A stretch of 64,000 nucleotides of DNA from Bacteroides mediterraneensis (lineage in GTDB: Bacteria > Bacteroidota > Bacteroidia > Bacteroidales > Bacteroidaceae): assembly GCF_025993685.1 (NCBI RefSeq), contig NZ_DAJPEN010000001.1, positions 1,178,001 through 1,242,000 of the forward strand, read 5' to 3'. This document shows positions 25,947 through 33,868 of the stretch, one piece after another. A model generated the notes under the pieces. That model did no database searches and was not told the DNA's origin. It saw only the letters and a program-made list of their open reading frames with translations. The first letter of the stretch is position 1. The number at the start of each line of letters is the position of its first letter. The translations under genes were made by a program, and so were the position numbers.

Positions 25947-26301
25947 TGACAGTATGCGCTATCTGTTGTATAACCGCCCGACTGATATGCGCAAAAGCTT
26001 TCATACTCTCAGCGGTATCATTACCGACGCCATGGGTCAGGACCCCAGCAACGGCAACGTATATATCTTCATAAACCGTGCCCGTGACCGCATAAAGCTC
26101 CTGCATTGGGAGCCGGGCGGCATGGTGCTGTATTCCAAACTTCTGGAAGCCGGTACCTTAGGCAAGCCTGATTCTGCCAACGACAATGAGGTCTGTACAA
26201 ATATAGAATGGCGGGAACTTGTCATGATTGTGGAGGGTATCATGGAAGCCCGCGACTCCCGTCGCACGAGACTTGAAGACCTGCAGAAACTTCGAAAATA
26301 G
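25933..26301 (+). CDS. tnpB: IS66 accessory protein TnpB, copy 2
   Basis: A 122-residue Orf2 protein with RPTDMRKSFHTLSG, VYIFINRARDRIKLLHWEPGG and WRELVMIVEGIME. I chose ATG 25933 (MFSLNDSMRYLL), which matches the copy 1 start MFCLNDTMRYFL. An in-frame ATG at 25894 is less likely. Confidence 0.92.
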   Translation: MFSLNDSMRYLLYNRPTDMRKSFHTLSGIITDAMGQDPSNGNVYIFINRARDRIKLLHWEPGGMVLYSKLLEAGTLGKPDSANDNEVCTNIEWRELVMIVEGIMEARDSRRTRLEDLQKLRK

Positions 26302-26378
26302 TATCGGATTTTTACTCTATTCGCTTTTGTATGTCATTGGATTTTAGTATATTTACATTGTAGAACAATGAGATACAG

Positions 26379-27944
26379 ATGCTTACAGAAGAACAGGAAA
26401 AAGCCTTATTGGAAGAAATTGAGAAGCTCCGTCAGGATAAAGCGGCGCTTATCAGCAGGGTTTCCTCGCTGGAACAATCCCTTTACTGGCTCCGGAAAAA
26501 AGTCTTTGGGCGGATGAGCGAGAAGAGTCTTCCGCTTGATCCCAACCAGCTGTTTCTGTTCTCAAAGGAGGAAATGTCCTCCATGGAAATATCCCGGATG
26601 GAGGAGGAAGTCCGCAAGAGTGAAGAAGAAATCACCAGAACTATAAAAGTCAAGGAAAAACCGGTCCGCAAGTCTCTGGACACTTCCTCACTGCCTGTAG
26701 AGGTTGTTGATCTTTACCCTGAAGGGACAACAGACGAGGAAGGCAGGCTTAAGGATGAATTCATTGAAATCGGAAAGGAAGAGAGTTCACGCCTGGAACG
26801 TGTTCCGGCAAAAGTATATATCCTGAAGACCGTCCGTCACAAAGTGATAAGTAAATCCGATATGGAGAAATACCCCGAGGAAAGGCAGATTCTGATTCAC
26901 CCGCTACCTCTTGTTCCGGTCAGCAAATGTATGGCAGGCGCCTCGGTCCTGACGGACATTATCATCGGCAAGTTCATGTATCATCTCCCGTTCTACCGTC
27001 TGATACAGCAGTATCGCGAATCAGGAATCAGCATAAGCGAATCTACCATGTGCGGATGGTATGAAATGGCGGTGGAGAAACTCAAGCTGCTGTACAACCT
27101 GCTCAAACAGAAGATACTCTCCAGTGAGTATATACAAGTGGACGAGAGTGTCATTCCTGTGATGGACAATGAGAAACATAAGGCGAAAAAAGGGTATGAG
27201 TGGTGCGTGCGCGACGGCATCACGGGGGACGTCATGTTCCATTATGACCGTGGCAGCCGTTCGGGGATGGTAGCCCGTGAACTGCTGGGATGCTACCGTG
27301 GCATTGTGCAATGTGACGGCTATGCAGCTTACGAACAGTTCGAGCAGATGAAAGGAATCACCCTGGTCGGCTGCTGGGCACATGCCAGAAGGAAGTACGT
27401 GGATGCCCTGGAAGAGAACAGGACCCTGGCCACACAGGCAATACACTACATCGGCAAGCTGTACAAGATAGAATCTGAAGCCAATGATGCCGGACTCGCA
27501 GCCGAAGAGCGTAAGGAAAAACGTATAAGCGAAGCCTATCCGCTGATACTTGAATTTGAAAAGTGGCTGCAGGATGCTTATCTTAGAGTGCTTCCTAAAA
27601 GCCGCATGGGTAAAGCCATCGAATATACGTACACGCTTCTTCCCAGGCTTTCCAGATACGTAAACGACGGAAGAATCGAAATTGATGACAACCGCATAGA
27701 AAATGCCATAAGACCTTTGGCTTTGGGAAGAAAGAATTATCTGTTCTGCGGCAACGACGCATCCGCATACAGGGCTGCCATCGTGTACTCACTGATTGCC
27801 ACCTGCAAGTCTGCAGAAGTAGACCCCAGAATCTGGATGGAAGATGTCCTGAGTAAAATCCCATATTATGAAAGGGATGAGAAGAATATGGAAGAACTTC
27901 TACCACGTAATTGGGCTAAATCCCATCAAACTTGTTCCGAATAG
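26379..27944 (+). CDS. tnpC: IS66 transposase TnpC, copy 2
   Basis: The 521-residue transposase has an N-terminal coiled coil (5-45), SLYWLRKKVFGRMSEKSLPL, then a DDE domain with acidic residues in YIQVDESVIPV, IVQCDGYAAYEQ and DDNRIENAIRPL. The C-terminal IS66 domain is complete. The frame is intact. Confidence 0.93.
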   Translation: MLTEEQEKALLEEIEKLRQDKAALISRVSSLEQSLYWLRKKVFGRMSEKSLPLDPNQLFLFSKEEMSSMEISRMEEEVRKSEEEITRTIKVKEKPVRKSLDTSSLPVEVVDLYPEGTTDEEGRLKDEFIEIGKEESSRLERVPAKVYILKTVRHKVISKSDMEKYPEERQILIHPLPLVPVSKCMAGASVLTDIIIGKFMYHLPFYRLIQQYRESGISISESTMCGWYEMAVEKLKLLYNLLKQKILSSEYIQVDESVIPVMDNEKHKAKKGYEWCVRDGITGDVMFHYDRGSRSGMVARELLGCYRGIVQCDGYAAYEQFEQMKGITLVGCWAHARRKYVDALEENRTLATQAIHYIGKLYKIESEANDAGLAAEERKEKRISEAYPLILEFEKWLQDAYLRVLPKSRMGKAIEYTYTLLPRLSRYVNDGRIEIDDNRIENAIRPLALGRKNYLFCGNDASAYRAAIVYSLIATCKSAEVDPRIWMEDVLSKIPYYERDEKNMEELLPRNWAKSHQTCSE

Positions 27945-28029
27945 ATACTATTAGTTCCGAATCGACTACAAATAACATCGATTCGGAACTAATTCACAAA
28001 ATTTGCAACGTGGTTTACCGAATGCTTAC

Positions 28030-28602
28030 ATTGTTTTTAGGTATATCAATCGGTAAACGGTAAGTGGCGGCATACGCCCGGTTGATAATTACTAATAAGT
28101 AGTAAAGTACAGATACAATGAGATTATAAGTATCAGATACAGGATGTAGAAGCTCCTGCTTTATGATTCCTAAAAGACGAATATATTCCGCCATGTTTTC
28201 AGGTGAAGCAAACAGATAGGGAGGAGTGTCGGTCTGATAATAATACAACAAGCGATACACAAAAAACTTGTCCGCTATGAATGTGCGCATAAAATCCTCG
28301 CGGAATATAAGAAAAGAGTAATCCAGTTCTGCCTCATCCACGTGCCATTCCTGCTGCTGATGCGGTGAGAGGAGTAGTATCATATTGGCATGCAATTCAA
28401 ATTTTCGGAAATTCAGTAGCAGATACCCATTGCCCTTACGAAAAAAATAAAAGCTAAAAAAGTCTGTTTTAAACACCTGATTTTCTGTCAGGACACCACA
28501 TATATCGTTACTGTGACCTGAGTTGATATAAAAATCCACGCCACAACGTGTCTTGCTAAAAGGGACGCTGACCAGACGTTCAGGGTTGACGATTTTATCC
28601 AT
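28030..28602 (-). pseudogene. AraC-family regulator, 5' fragment (split by IS66)
   Basis: It encodes the first 191 residues of the regulator, an N-terminal cupin-like sensor domain (ICGVLTENQVFKTDFFSFYF, MILLLSPHQQQEWHVDE). In the interrupted gene, translation runs into the IS and stops after four IS-coded residues. The DNA-binding half lies at 25162-25496. It is divergent from the MBL-radical SAM genes with 125 bp between starts, so it may have regulated them. Disruption would release or abolish that control. Confidence 0.93.
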
Positions 28603-28727
28603 ATATTTCGTTTTTGAGCAAATATACTATTTTTTATTTATCAAAATGGCATATATTCCTGTTTTTAAGGCATCATGCATCCGGTTTGTTTTACTGAACT
28701 TTGCGACTGTAATCAATACAACAAATT

Positions 28728-29507
28728 ATGATGGAAGAAAAAGTAACAATTCGATTGATCCGTAATGCCACATTGCGAATTCATTATGCTGGAAAAGAGA
28801 TACTTGTTGACCCCATGCTTGCCGAAAAAGGCACTTTGCAGTCGGCCCTCGGTGTGTATAAGACCCCAAGAGTACACCTTACGATGCCGATGAATGAAAT
28901 TACGGACGGTTTGGATATGGTATTGCTGACACACAATCATATTGACCATTACGACCCGACAGTGAAACAGCATTTAGCGAAGAACATCCTGTTCCTGACA
29001 CAACCGCAGGATAAAGAATGTATTTTACAGGATGGCTTTACAAATGTAGAAAGCATCGAAGCAGACAAAACAATTGGAAATTTAACCATTTATCGCATCC
29101 AAGGGCACCATGGCTTCGGGCAGATTGGGAAAATGATGGGTCCGGTATCCGGCTATATGCTTACCGCACACGATTTTCCTACAATTTATATAATGAGTGA
29201 CTGTAAGTGGGAGGAGTGTATCCGTCAGGCCGTTGAGCAATTTTCTCCCGATTACATCATTGTGAACAGTGGAGGTGCCATATTCCCTGAATTTTCTCGA
29301 ACAGAAGGTTCCATTATTCCTGACGAACAAGAAGTTATGACCATGCTTGATGAGCTTCCCGCTTACATCAAACTAATAGCAGTCCACATGGAAGCTACTG
29401 ATCATGGACAGACTACACGCACAATTTTACGTAACGAAGCCATGCATCACGAAATAGAAATGAGTCGCCTGATTATTCCTGAAGATGGAGAAACAATAAT
29501 ATTATGA
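28728..29507 (+). CDS. MBL-fold metallo-hydrolase (UlaG-like)
   Basis: The protein has 259 residues with the metallo-beta-lactamase motif HNHIDH (69-74), further His residues in GHHGFGQIG and VHMEATDHG, and the N-terminal RNATLRIHYAGKEILVDPM typical of UlaG-like hydrolases. The substrate is unknown. It overlaps the radical SAM gene by 4 bases (ATGA), so the two are cotranslated. Two ATG codons are adjacent at 28728 and 28731. It is part of an AT-rich segment unlike the flanking housekeeping genes. Confidence 0.85.
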   Translation: MMEEKVTIRLIRNATLRIHYAGKEILVDPMLAEKGTLQSALGVYKTPRVHLTMPMNEITDGLDMVLLTHNHIDHYDPTVKQHLAKNILFLTQPQDKECILQDGFTNVESIEADKTIGNLTIYRIQGHHGFGQIGKMMGPVSGYMLTAHDFPTIYIMSDCKWEECIRQAVEQFSPDYIIVNSGGAIFPEFSRTEGSIIPDEQEVMTMLDELPAYIKLIAVHMEATDHGQTTRTILRNEAMHHEIEMSRLIIPEDGETIIL

Positions 29508-30181
29508 GCGTCTGTATCAAATCCCTTATAAAAAACATGAATCTTGTGATAGGTTGTACAATTGGATGCAACTATTGTTATGCAAGAAATAACTGCAAGC
29601 GGTTTCACATGACTGATGACTTCTCTGTCCCTCAGTATATGAACCGTGAATTGCATCTGATGGATAATCCTAAATCACACGTTTGGCTACTTACCGGTAT
29701 GAGTGATTTCTCTGATTGGGAAACAGCCTGGAAAGAAGAAATATTTGAACGTATAGCGATGAATCCACAACATGCGTATATTTTTTTGACGAAGCGTCCT
29801 GAACGAATCGACTTTCAAACTGACGATGAAAACGTATGGATGGGAGTTACTGTGACTAGGGCTTCCGAGAAGAAACGGCTGAAGGAATTAAAAGGTCACA
29901 TTCGCTCTAAACATTATCATGCCACTTTTGAACCTCTCTTTGAGGATGTGGGTGAGTTAGATTTGGAGGGTTACGAATGGATTGTTATAGGAACGGAAAC
30001 AGGCAAAAGGAAAGGGAAAGTAGATGCCAATCCTGAATGGGTGCTTCATATTGTAGAACAGGCGAAAAGAAATCACATTCCGGTATTTATGAAAGAAGAC
30101 TTTTTGCCTATCATGGGAGAAGACCGAATGATTCAAGAACTACCAGAACAATTTATAGAAAAAATATGGAAAAGGAAATAA
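29504..30181 (+). CDS. Radical SAM mobile pair protein A
   Basis: The protein has 225 residues. The radical SAM cluster motif CTIGCNYC (Cys18, Cys22, Cys25) would bind 4Fe-4S and SAM. It is followed by a DUF5131-like core: LTGMSDFSDWETAW, YIFLTKRPERI, VWMGVTVTRASE, TFEPLFEDVG and IVIGTETGKRKG. Such proteins occur in mobile DNA together with a second radical SAM protein. The reaction is unknown. The start overlaps the MBL stop by 4 bases, and its own end overlaps the start of protein B by 16 bases. Confidence 0.85.
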   Translation: MSVCIKSLIKNMNLVIGCTIGCNYCYARNNCKRFHMTDDFSVPQYMNRELHLMDNPKSHVWLLTGMSDFSDWETAWKEEIFERIAMNPQHAYIFLTKRPERIDFQTDDENVWMGVTVTRASEKKRLKELKGHIRSKHYHATFEPLFEDVGELDLEGYEWIVIGTETGKRKGKVDANPEWVLHIVEQAKRNHIPVFMKEDFLPIMGEDRMIQELPEQFIEKIWKRK

Positions 30182-31026
30182 TCAGAGAAATAGATGTACA
30201 GAATGTCATGACTAAATCCTCATTGCCAGTAGGGGGGCTCAGTCAATCCTTATGTGGGTTGTCCTCATGCTTGTAAGTACTGCTATGCTTCATTCATGAA
30301 ACGTTTTACAGGGCATACAGAGCCTTGGGGTACGTTTCTAGATGTAAAGCACTGGAAACCTATTGATAATCCGCATAAATATGACGGACAGCGGATTGTT
30401 ATCGGTTCTGTAACCGACGGATACAATCCGTATGAAGAAGAGTTTTGCAGAACCCGTAAACTGCTGGAAGAATTAAAAGGAACGAATGCTGAAATCATGA
30501 TTTGTACTAAGTCAGATTTGGTTTTGCGTGATCTTGATTTACTTAAAGGCTTTCCGAAAGTGACAGTATCTTGGTCGGTCAACACACTTGATGAACAGTT
30601 CAGATGTGATATGGACCGTGCCGTGAGCATCGAGCGCAGGCTTGAAGCCATGAAGCAGGTTTATAATGCAGGCATACGTACCGTATGCTTTACCCGGGAA
30701 TCACGGATGTGAAGGCTATCGTTAACCGGGTGAAAGATTTTGCCGATTTGATATGGCTGGAAGATTTGAATCTTCGCGGACAGTTTAAGAAAGAAATCAT
30801 GGGGTATATACGGGAAAAACATCCAGGACTTGAAATCTTGTACGATGAGATATATAACAAGAAAAAGCAGGATTACTGGCGGGATTTAGAGCAGGAAATC
30901 TTTTCATTTGCTCAGGGGGAAAGTTATCCTTATCGCATAAATGATTTACCATACGGGCGTTCTTTAAAGGGGAAACCTGTTATAGTCAACTATTTTTATC
31001 ATGAAAAAATCAGGTTGAAAAGATAA
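30166..31026 (+). pseudogene. Radical SAM mobile pair protein B, frameshifted twice
   Basis: The reading frame starts at ATG 30166 (MEKEIIREIDVQNVM), shifts at a G6 run at 30232-30237 and stops at 30276. Removing one G restores LPVGGSVNPYVGC and continues into the cluster motif CPHACKYC, which marks a radical SAM protein. A second shift near 30685-30712 moves the frame from TVCF to PGITDVKAIV; a few residues usually present between them appear to be missing. The three segments together span about 287 codons, a plausible full length. Either the gene is dead, or the G run is a sequencing error or switch and only the second lesion is real. Confidence 0.8.
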
Positions 31027-31214
31027 ATTCATCTGATAGAGTCGATAAGTTCACTGATAGTCTGTCCTGTCATTAATTATCAAGATGGTATAAGTTTGAT
31101 TGTGGTTGGTAGTAACGGTAATCCGTATTATTTGAATCTTTGTAGGAAGATTGCATATACAGTTTTATGGTATTTAACAGATATGATGTTATTAATTTAA
31201 GACCTATTTGGGGT

Positions 31215-31994
31215 ATGATAAAAGCTATATTTTTCGATATTGATGGAACCTTGGTGAGTTTCAATACCCATCGCATTCCTGATTCTGCAATAAAAGCCAT
31301 TGCAAAGGTAAAATCGAAAGGAATCAGAATTTATATTTCTACAGGTCGTCCATTCTCTTTAATAAATAATTTGAACGAAATTCAGCATTTTATTGATGGG
31401 TATATAACAACAAATGGGGCATTATGCTTTTCGGGTAATGATATAATATCTTGTACACCTATTCCAATAGAAGATGTGCAGACAATGATTGCTTTTTCAG
31501 ACAAGATGCGCTTCCCGTGCATGATTGTGGGTGAAAAAGATCTTATAATGTATAATAGTGACGAAAGGACTGACGTAATATTTCGACAGATGTTGAATGT
31601 GCAGAACCTGAGAGAAGACAACCGGCTTGAGGCAATTCTTCAACAACGGATTTTGCAGTTGACCCCCGTGATATCTGAAGCGGAAGAACAAATAATCATG
31701 CCACACATGAAAGGAAGTGTTTCCAGCCGCTGGTTCCCTGACTTTGCAGATATCACGGCACGCGATGCCAATAAAGGAAACGGTTTAATGAATGTCATAT
31801 CTTATTTAGGATTTAATCCTGAAGAAACGATGGCGTTTGGCGATGGAGGAAATGATGTTTCAATCATTCAAAAAGCGGGAATCGGTATTGCAATGGCCAA
31901 TGCTGGTCAGGAGTTGAAAGAGGCTGCTGATTACATAACATCCTCAGTCGACGATAATGGGGTTTACAATGCGCTAAAACATTTTATTATATAA
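31215..31994 (+). CDS. Cof-type HAD-IIB hydrolase
   Basis: The protein has 259 residues. HAD motif I FFDIDGTLV has nucleophile Asp8 and Asp10, motif II STGRP, and motif IV MAFGDGGNDVSII near 214-226. The C2-type cap between them indicates a sugar- or nucleotide-phosphate phosphatase of the Cof family. I start at ATG 31215 (MIKAIFFDIDG); in-frame codons upstream lack family similarity. It is convergent with the flavin oxidoreductase. Confidence 0.9.
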   Translation: MIKAIFFDIDGTLVSFNTHRIPDSAIKAIAKVKSKGIRIYISTGRPFSLINNLNEIQHFIDGYITTNGALCFSGNDIISCTPIPIEDVQTMIAFSDKMRFPCMIVGEKDLIMYNSDERTDVIFRQMLNVQNLREDNRLEAILQQRILQLTPVISEAEEQIIMPHMKGSVSSRWFPDFADITARDANKGNGLMNVISYLGFNPEETMAFGDGGNDVSIIQKAGIGIAMANAGQELKEAADYITSSVDDNGVYNALKHFII

Positions 31995-32023
31995 GGAATG
32001 AGGGTTATGTACCACGTTTCTTT

Positions 32024-32091
32024 GAACCAAGCAGTGGAAGCTGTAGGTGAATGCCAGTGCACCTGAGGTACCTTGCGCACTGTCTTGGTTC
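32024..32091. terminator. Long hairpin between convergent genes
   Basis: GAACCAAG (32024-32031) pairs with CTTGGTTC (32084-32091), and CAGTG (32032-32036) pairs with CACTG (32078-32082), with one bulged base. An inner GGTG/CACC stem lies near 32046-32064. No U-tract is obvious. It may be a terminator or the remnant of a small mobile hairpin. Confidence 0.45.
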
Positions 32092-32111
32092 TTTGGCTGA
32101 TTAATATGATT

Positions 32112-33113
32112 TTAAAACTTGTATTTTTCTGCAAACCTGTTAATCAAATCCGGCTGAGGGATTAGAGGACGAGCCATTCCCACATAATCTATTTGGGTTT
32201 CATTGATCATTTTCTCCATCTCTTCATAGATTCGGTTTCCACCCGTGACAATGACCGGTACGGCTGTTTCCGTAGCGACCTTGTCAGCAATTTCCTTGAA
32301 ATAGGCTGTGTTCATTTTGAAATCAGTGAAGTTGCCGCTGATTTCGATAGCGTCAATTCCTCTTTTTCCCAGTTCGCGACAGATATAGAGACAATCCTCG
32401 TGAGTGACTCCCTGGTCAAAGTTGTCCTGACTCTGTACCTTGGCCCATACGGAGAAATCCTCGCCGACGGCACGGCGGATGGCTTCGTAAACTTCGAGGG
32501 TGATGCGATAACGGTTTTCACGGTTTCCACCATAGTAGTCCGACCGCCTGTTGTAGTAGGGCGTGGCGAATTGATGGAGTAGAAAACCGTGACAGGCATG
32601 AATCTCCACCCCATCAAATCCGGCTTGTTTGGCCCGTAGGGCAGCCGCTACAAATGCTGCTACTGTGTTGCCAATATCCGTTGTCGTCATTTCTTTTGGG
32701 ATGATACCCGTCCGTAGATTCTTTACGGCACTTGCTCCCATAATCTCGCCATCGGAAGCGACCGGGGAGGAATAGGCAGAGCCTAAACTGACCAGCTGCA
32801 TCAATATGTGGCAGTCATGGTTATGTACGACATCGGTGAGTCTTTTACATCCCTCGATGAACGTATCGTCATACATGGCCAATATATTCTTGTTTTTTTC
32901 CTTCCTATCTATTAAGGTATATCCGGTTAGGATTGTTCCTACACCTCCTTTGGCCAATGCTTCATAGCGGTTTAGCAACTTTTCCGTCACTTGCCCGTTT
33001 GGAGTGGGATCTTCTACGGATGCACGGACAAATCGGTTTTTCAATCTCATGGACCCGATAGAGGTCTCATCGAATAGCGTTTTTGGGGTGATTCCAACGG
33101 TTGATGTTTTCAT
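32112..33113 (-). CDS. NADH:flavin oxidoreductase (old yellow enzyme family)
   Basis: The protein has 333 residues, an FMN-binding TIM barrel. LFDETSIGSMRLKNRFVRAS opens the barrel. The substrate-binding pair appears in GVEIHACHGFLLHQFATPYYN, with RRSDYYGGNRENRYR following. VIVTGGNR and VGMARPLI bind the FMN phosphate. It would reduce activated alkenes with NAD(P)H. It is divergent from an HxlR regulator that likely senses reactive electrophiles and controls it, a common pairing. Confidence 0.9.
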   Translation of the reverse strand: MKTSTVGITPKTLFDETSIGSMRLKNRFVRASVEDPTPNGQVTEKLLNRYEALAKGGVGTILTGYTLIDRKEKNKNILAMYDDTFIEGCKRLTDVVHNHDCHILMQLVSLGSAYSSPVASDGEIMGASAVKNLRTGIIPKEMTTTDIGNTVAAFVAAALRAKQAGFDGVEIHACHGFLLHQFATPYYNRRSDYYGGNRENRYRITLEVYEAIRRAVGEDFSVWAKVQSQDNFDQGVTHEDCLYICRELGKRGIDAIEISGNFTDFKMNTAYFKEIADKVATETAVPVIVTGGNRIYEEMEKMINETQIDYVGMARPLIPQPDLINRFAEKYKF

Positions 33114-33192
33114 TTTTTCCCTTTCTGTTTGGACAAGCAGTTGGTCGGCAACTGAATGACGAGTTCAAATTTTTTTCATTTTTCTTTTGAGA

Positions 33193-33223
33193 TTGCGAAT
33201 TTATGTCATGATGCCTATATTTG
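33193..33223 (+). promoter_or_regulatory. hxlR-type gene promoter
   Basis: TTG at 33193-33195 and TATATTTG at 33216-33223 are separated by 20 bases, 46 bases before the ATG at 33269. Confidence 0.65.
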
Positions 33224-33268
33224 CAAGTACTTACAAAATAGTAATGTAGTAACCAAAAAGTGTATTTT

Positions 33269-33628
33269 ATGGATAATCAGCATGTTTGTAAAAAATATTT
33301 TTTTAACGGAACGGTCTATTTATGTCCGTTGGAGCTGGCTATGGAGATTATAGGTGGAAAATGGAAGGCCATGCTTTTGTTTCATTTGCAATTTGGTCCA
33401 TTGCGTTCGAGTGAGCTGCAGCGCCGTGTGACGGGCAAGATTTCCAACAAGATGTTTACGCAGGTGGTACGGGAACTGGAAAAGGCCGGAGTCATCAGAC
33501 GTATTGTCTATCCGGTTGTCCCTCCGAAAGTCGAATATGAACTGACGGAATTGGGACAGTCTGTCATTCCCAATATAAATGATTTGTCACAATGGGGGTG
33601 TAGCGTCGGAAAACAAATCGAGGATTGA
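33269..33628 (+). CDS. HxlR-family transcriptional regulator
   Basis: The protein has 119 residues with a winged helix: CPLELAMEIIGGKWKAMLLF, LRSSELQRRV, NKMFTQVVRELEKAGVI and VEYELTELGQSV. A cysteine in YLCPLE (about residue 20) is at the position that acts as a redox sensor in several HxlR proteins; this is family knowledge, not shown here. It is divergent from the ene-reductase and probably represses it. I start at ATG 33269; an in-frame GTG at 33260 is less likely. Confidence 0.9.
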   Translation: MDNQHVCKKYFFNGTVYLCPLELAMEIIGGKWKAMLLFHLQFGPLRSSELQRRVTGKISNKMFTQVVRELEKAGVIRRIVYPVVPPKVEYELTELGQSVIPNINDLSQWGCSVGKQIED

Positions 33629-33645
33629 ATACTGCGTATCTATTT

Positions 33646-33674
33646 TAGCGAATCCGACAGTTTCGGACTCGCTA
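33646..33674 (+). terminator. Terminator of the hxlR-type gene
   Basis: TAGCGAATCCGA (33646-33657) and TCGGACTCGCTA (33663-33674) form a 12-bp stem with one A-C mismatch and a 5-nt loop, followed by ATATTTTC. Confidence 0.7.
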
Positions 33675-33816
33675 ATATTTTCATATACTTTTATATGCCG
33701 TAAGGAAAGTGGCCTCTATTTTTTGGGGAAAAAGAAGTCCGTTTTTAAATTTAACATAACAAAGTATTAAATCAATAAATTCATTGCATTTTCTTTCGCG
33801 TAGAAATAAATGTTTG

Positions 33817-33824
33817 TATCTTTG
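33817..33824 (+). promoter_or_regulatory. Promoter -7 element of the activase-tetR operon
   Basis: TATCTTTG matches TAnnTTTG. A TTT at about 33794-33796 gives a 20-base spacing to a weak -33. Transcription should begin near 33830, inside the adjacent palindrome. Confidence 0.6.
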
Positions 33825-33826
33825 CG

Positions 33827-33844
33827 TCTGACAATTGTGTCAGA
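33827..33844. promoter_or_regulatory. Palindromic operator at the activase-tetR transcription start
   Basis: TCTGACA-ATTG-TGTCAGA is an 18-bp inverted repeat with perfect 7-bp arms, 2 bases after the -7 element and 24 bases before the ATG at 33869. Its position over the start site suggests repression by a dimeric TetR protein, most simply the one encoded at 38074 in the same operon. Confidence 0.65.
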
Positions 33845-33868
33845 ATAAAAGTCAAACATGTATAAGAT

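Larger units (their letters stand above)
25497..28029 (+). mobile_element. Complete IS66-family element, copy 2, inside an AraC gene
   Basis: A 2533-bp element with terminal inverted repeats at 25497-25518 and 28008-28029 (GTAAGCATTCGGTAAACCAC...). The 8-bp target duplication ATTGTTTT lies at 25489-25496 and 28030-28037. It carries intact tnpA, tnpB and tnpC on the plus strand, opposite to copy 1. The outermost eight bases GTAAGCAT are shared with copy 1, but the rest of the repeats and proteins differ, so these are two distinct IS66 members 456 bp apart. Confidence 0.95.
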
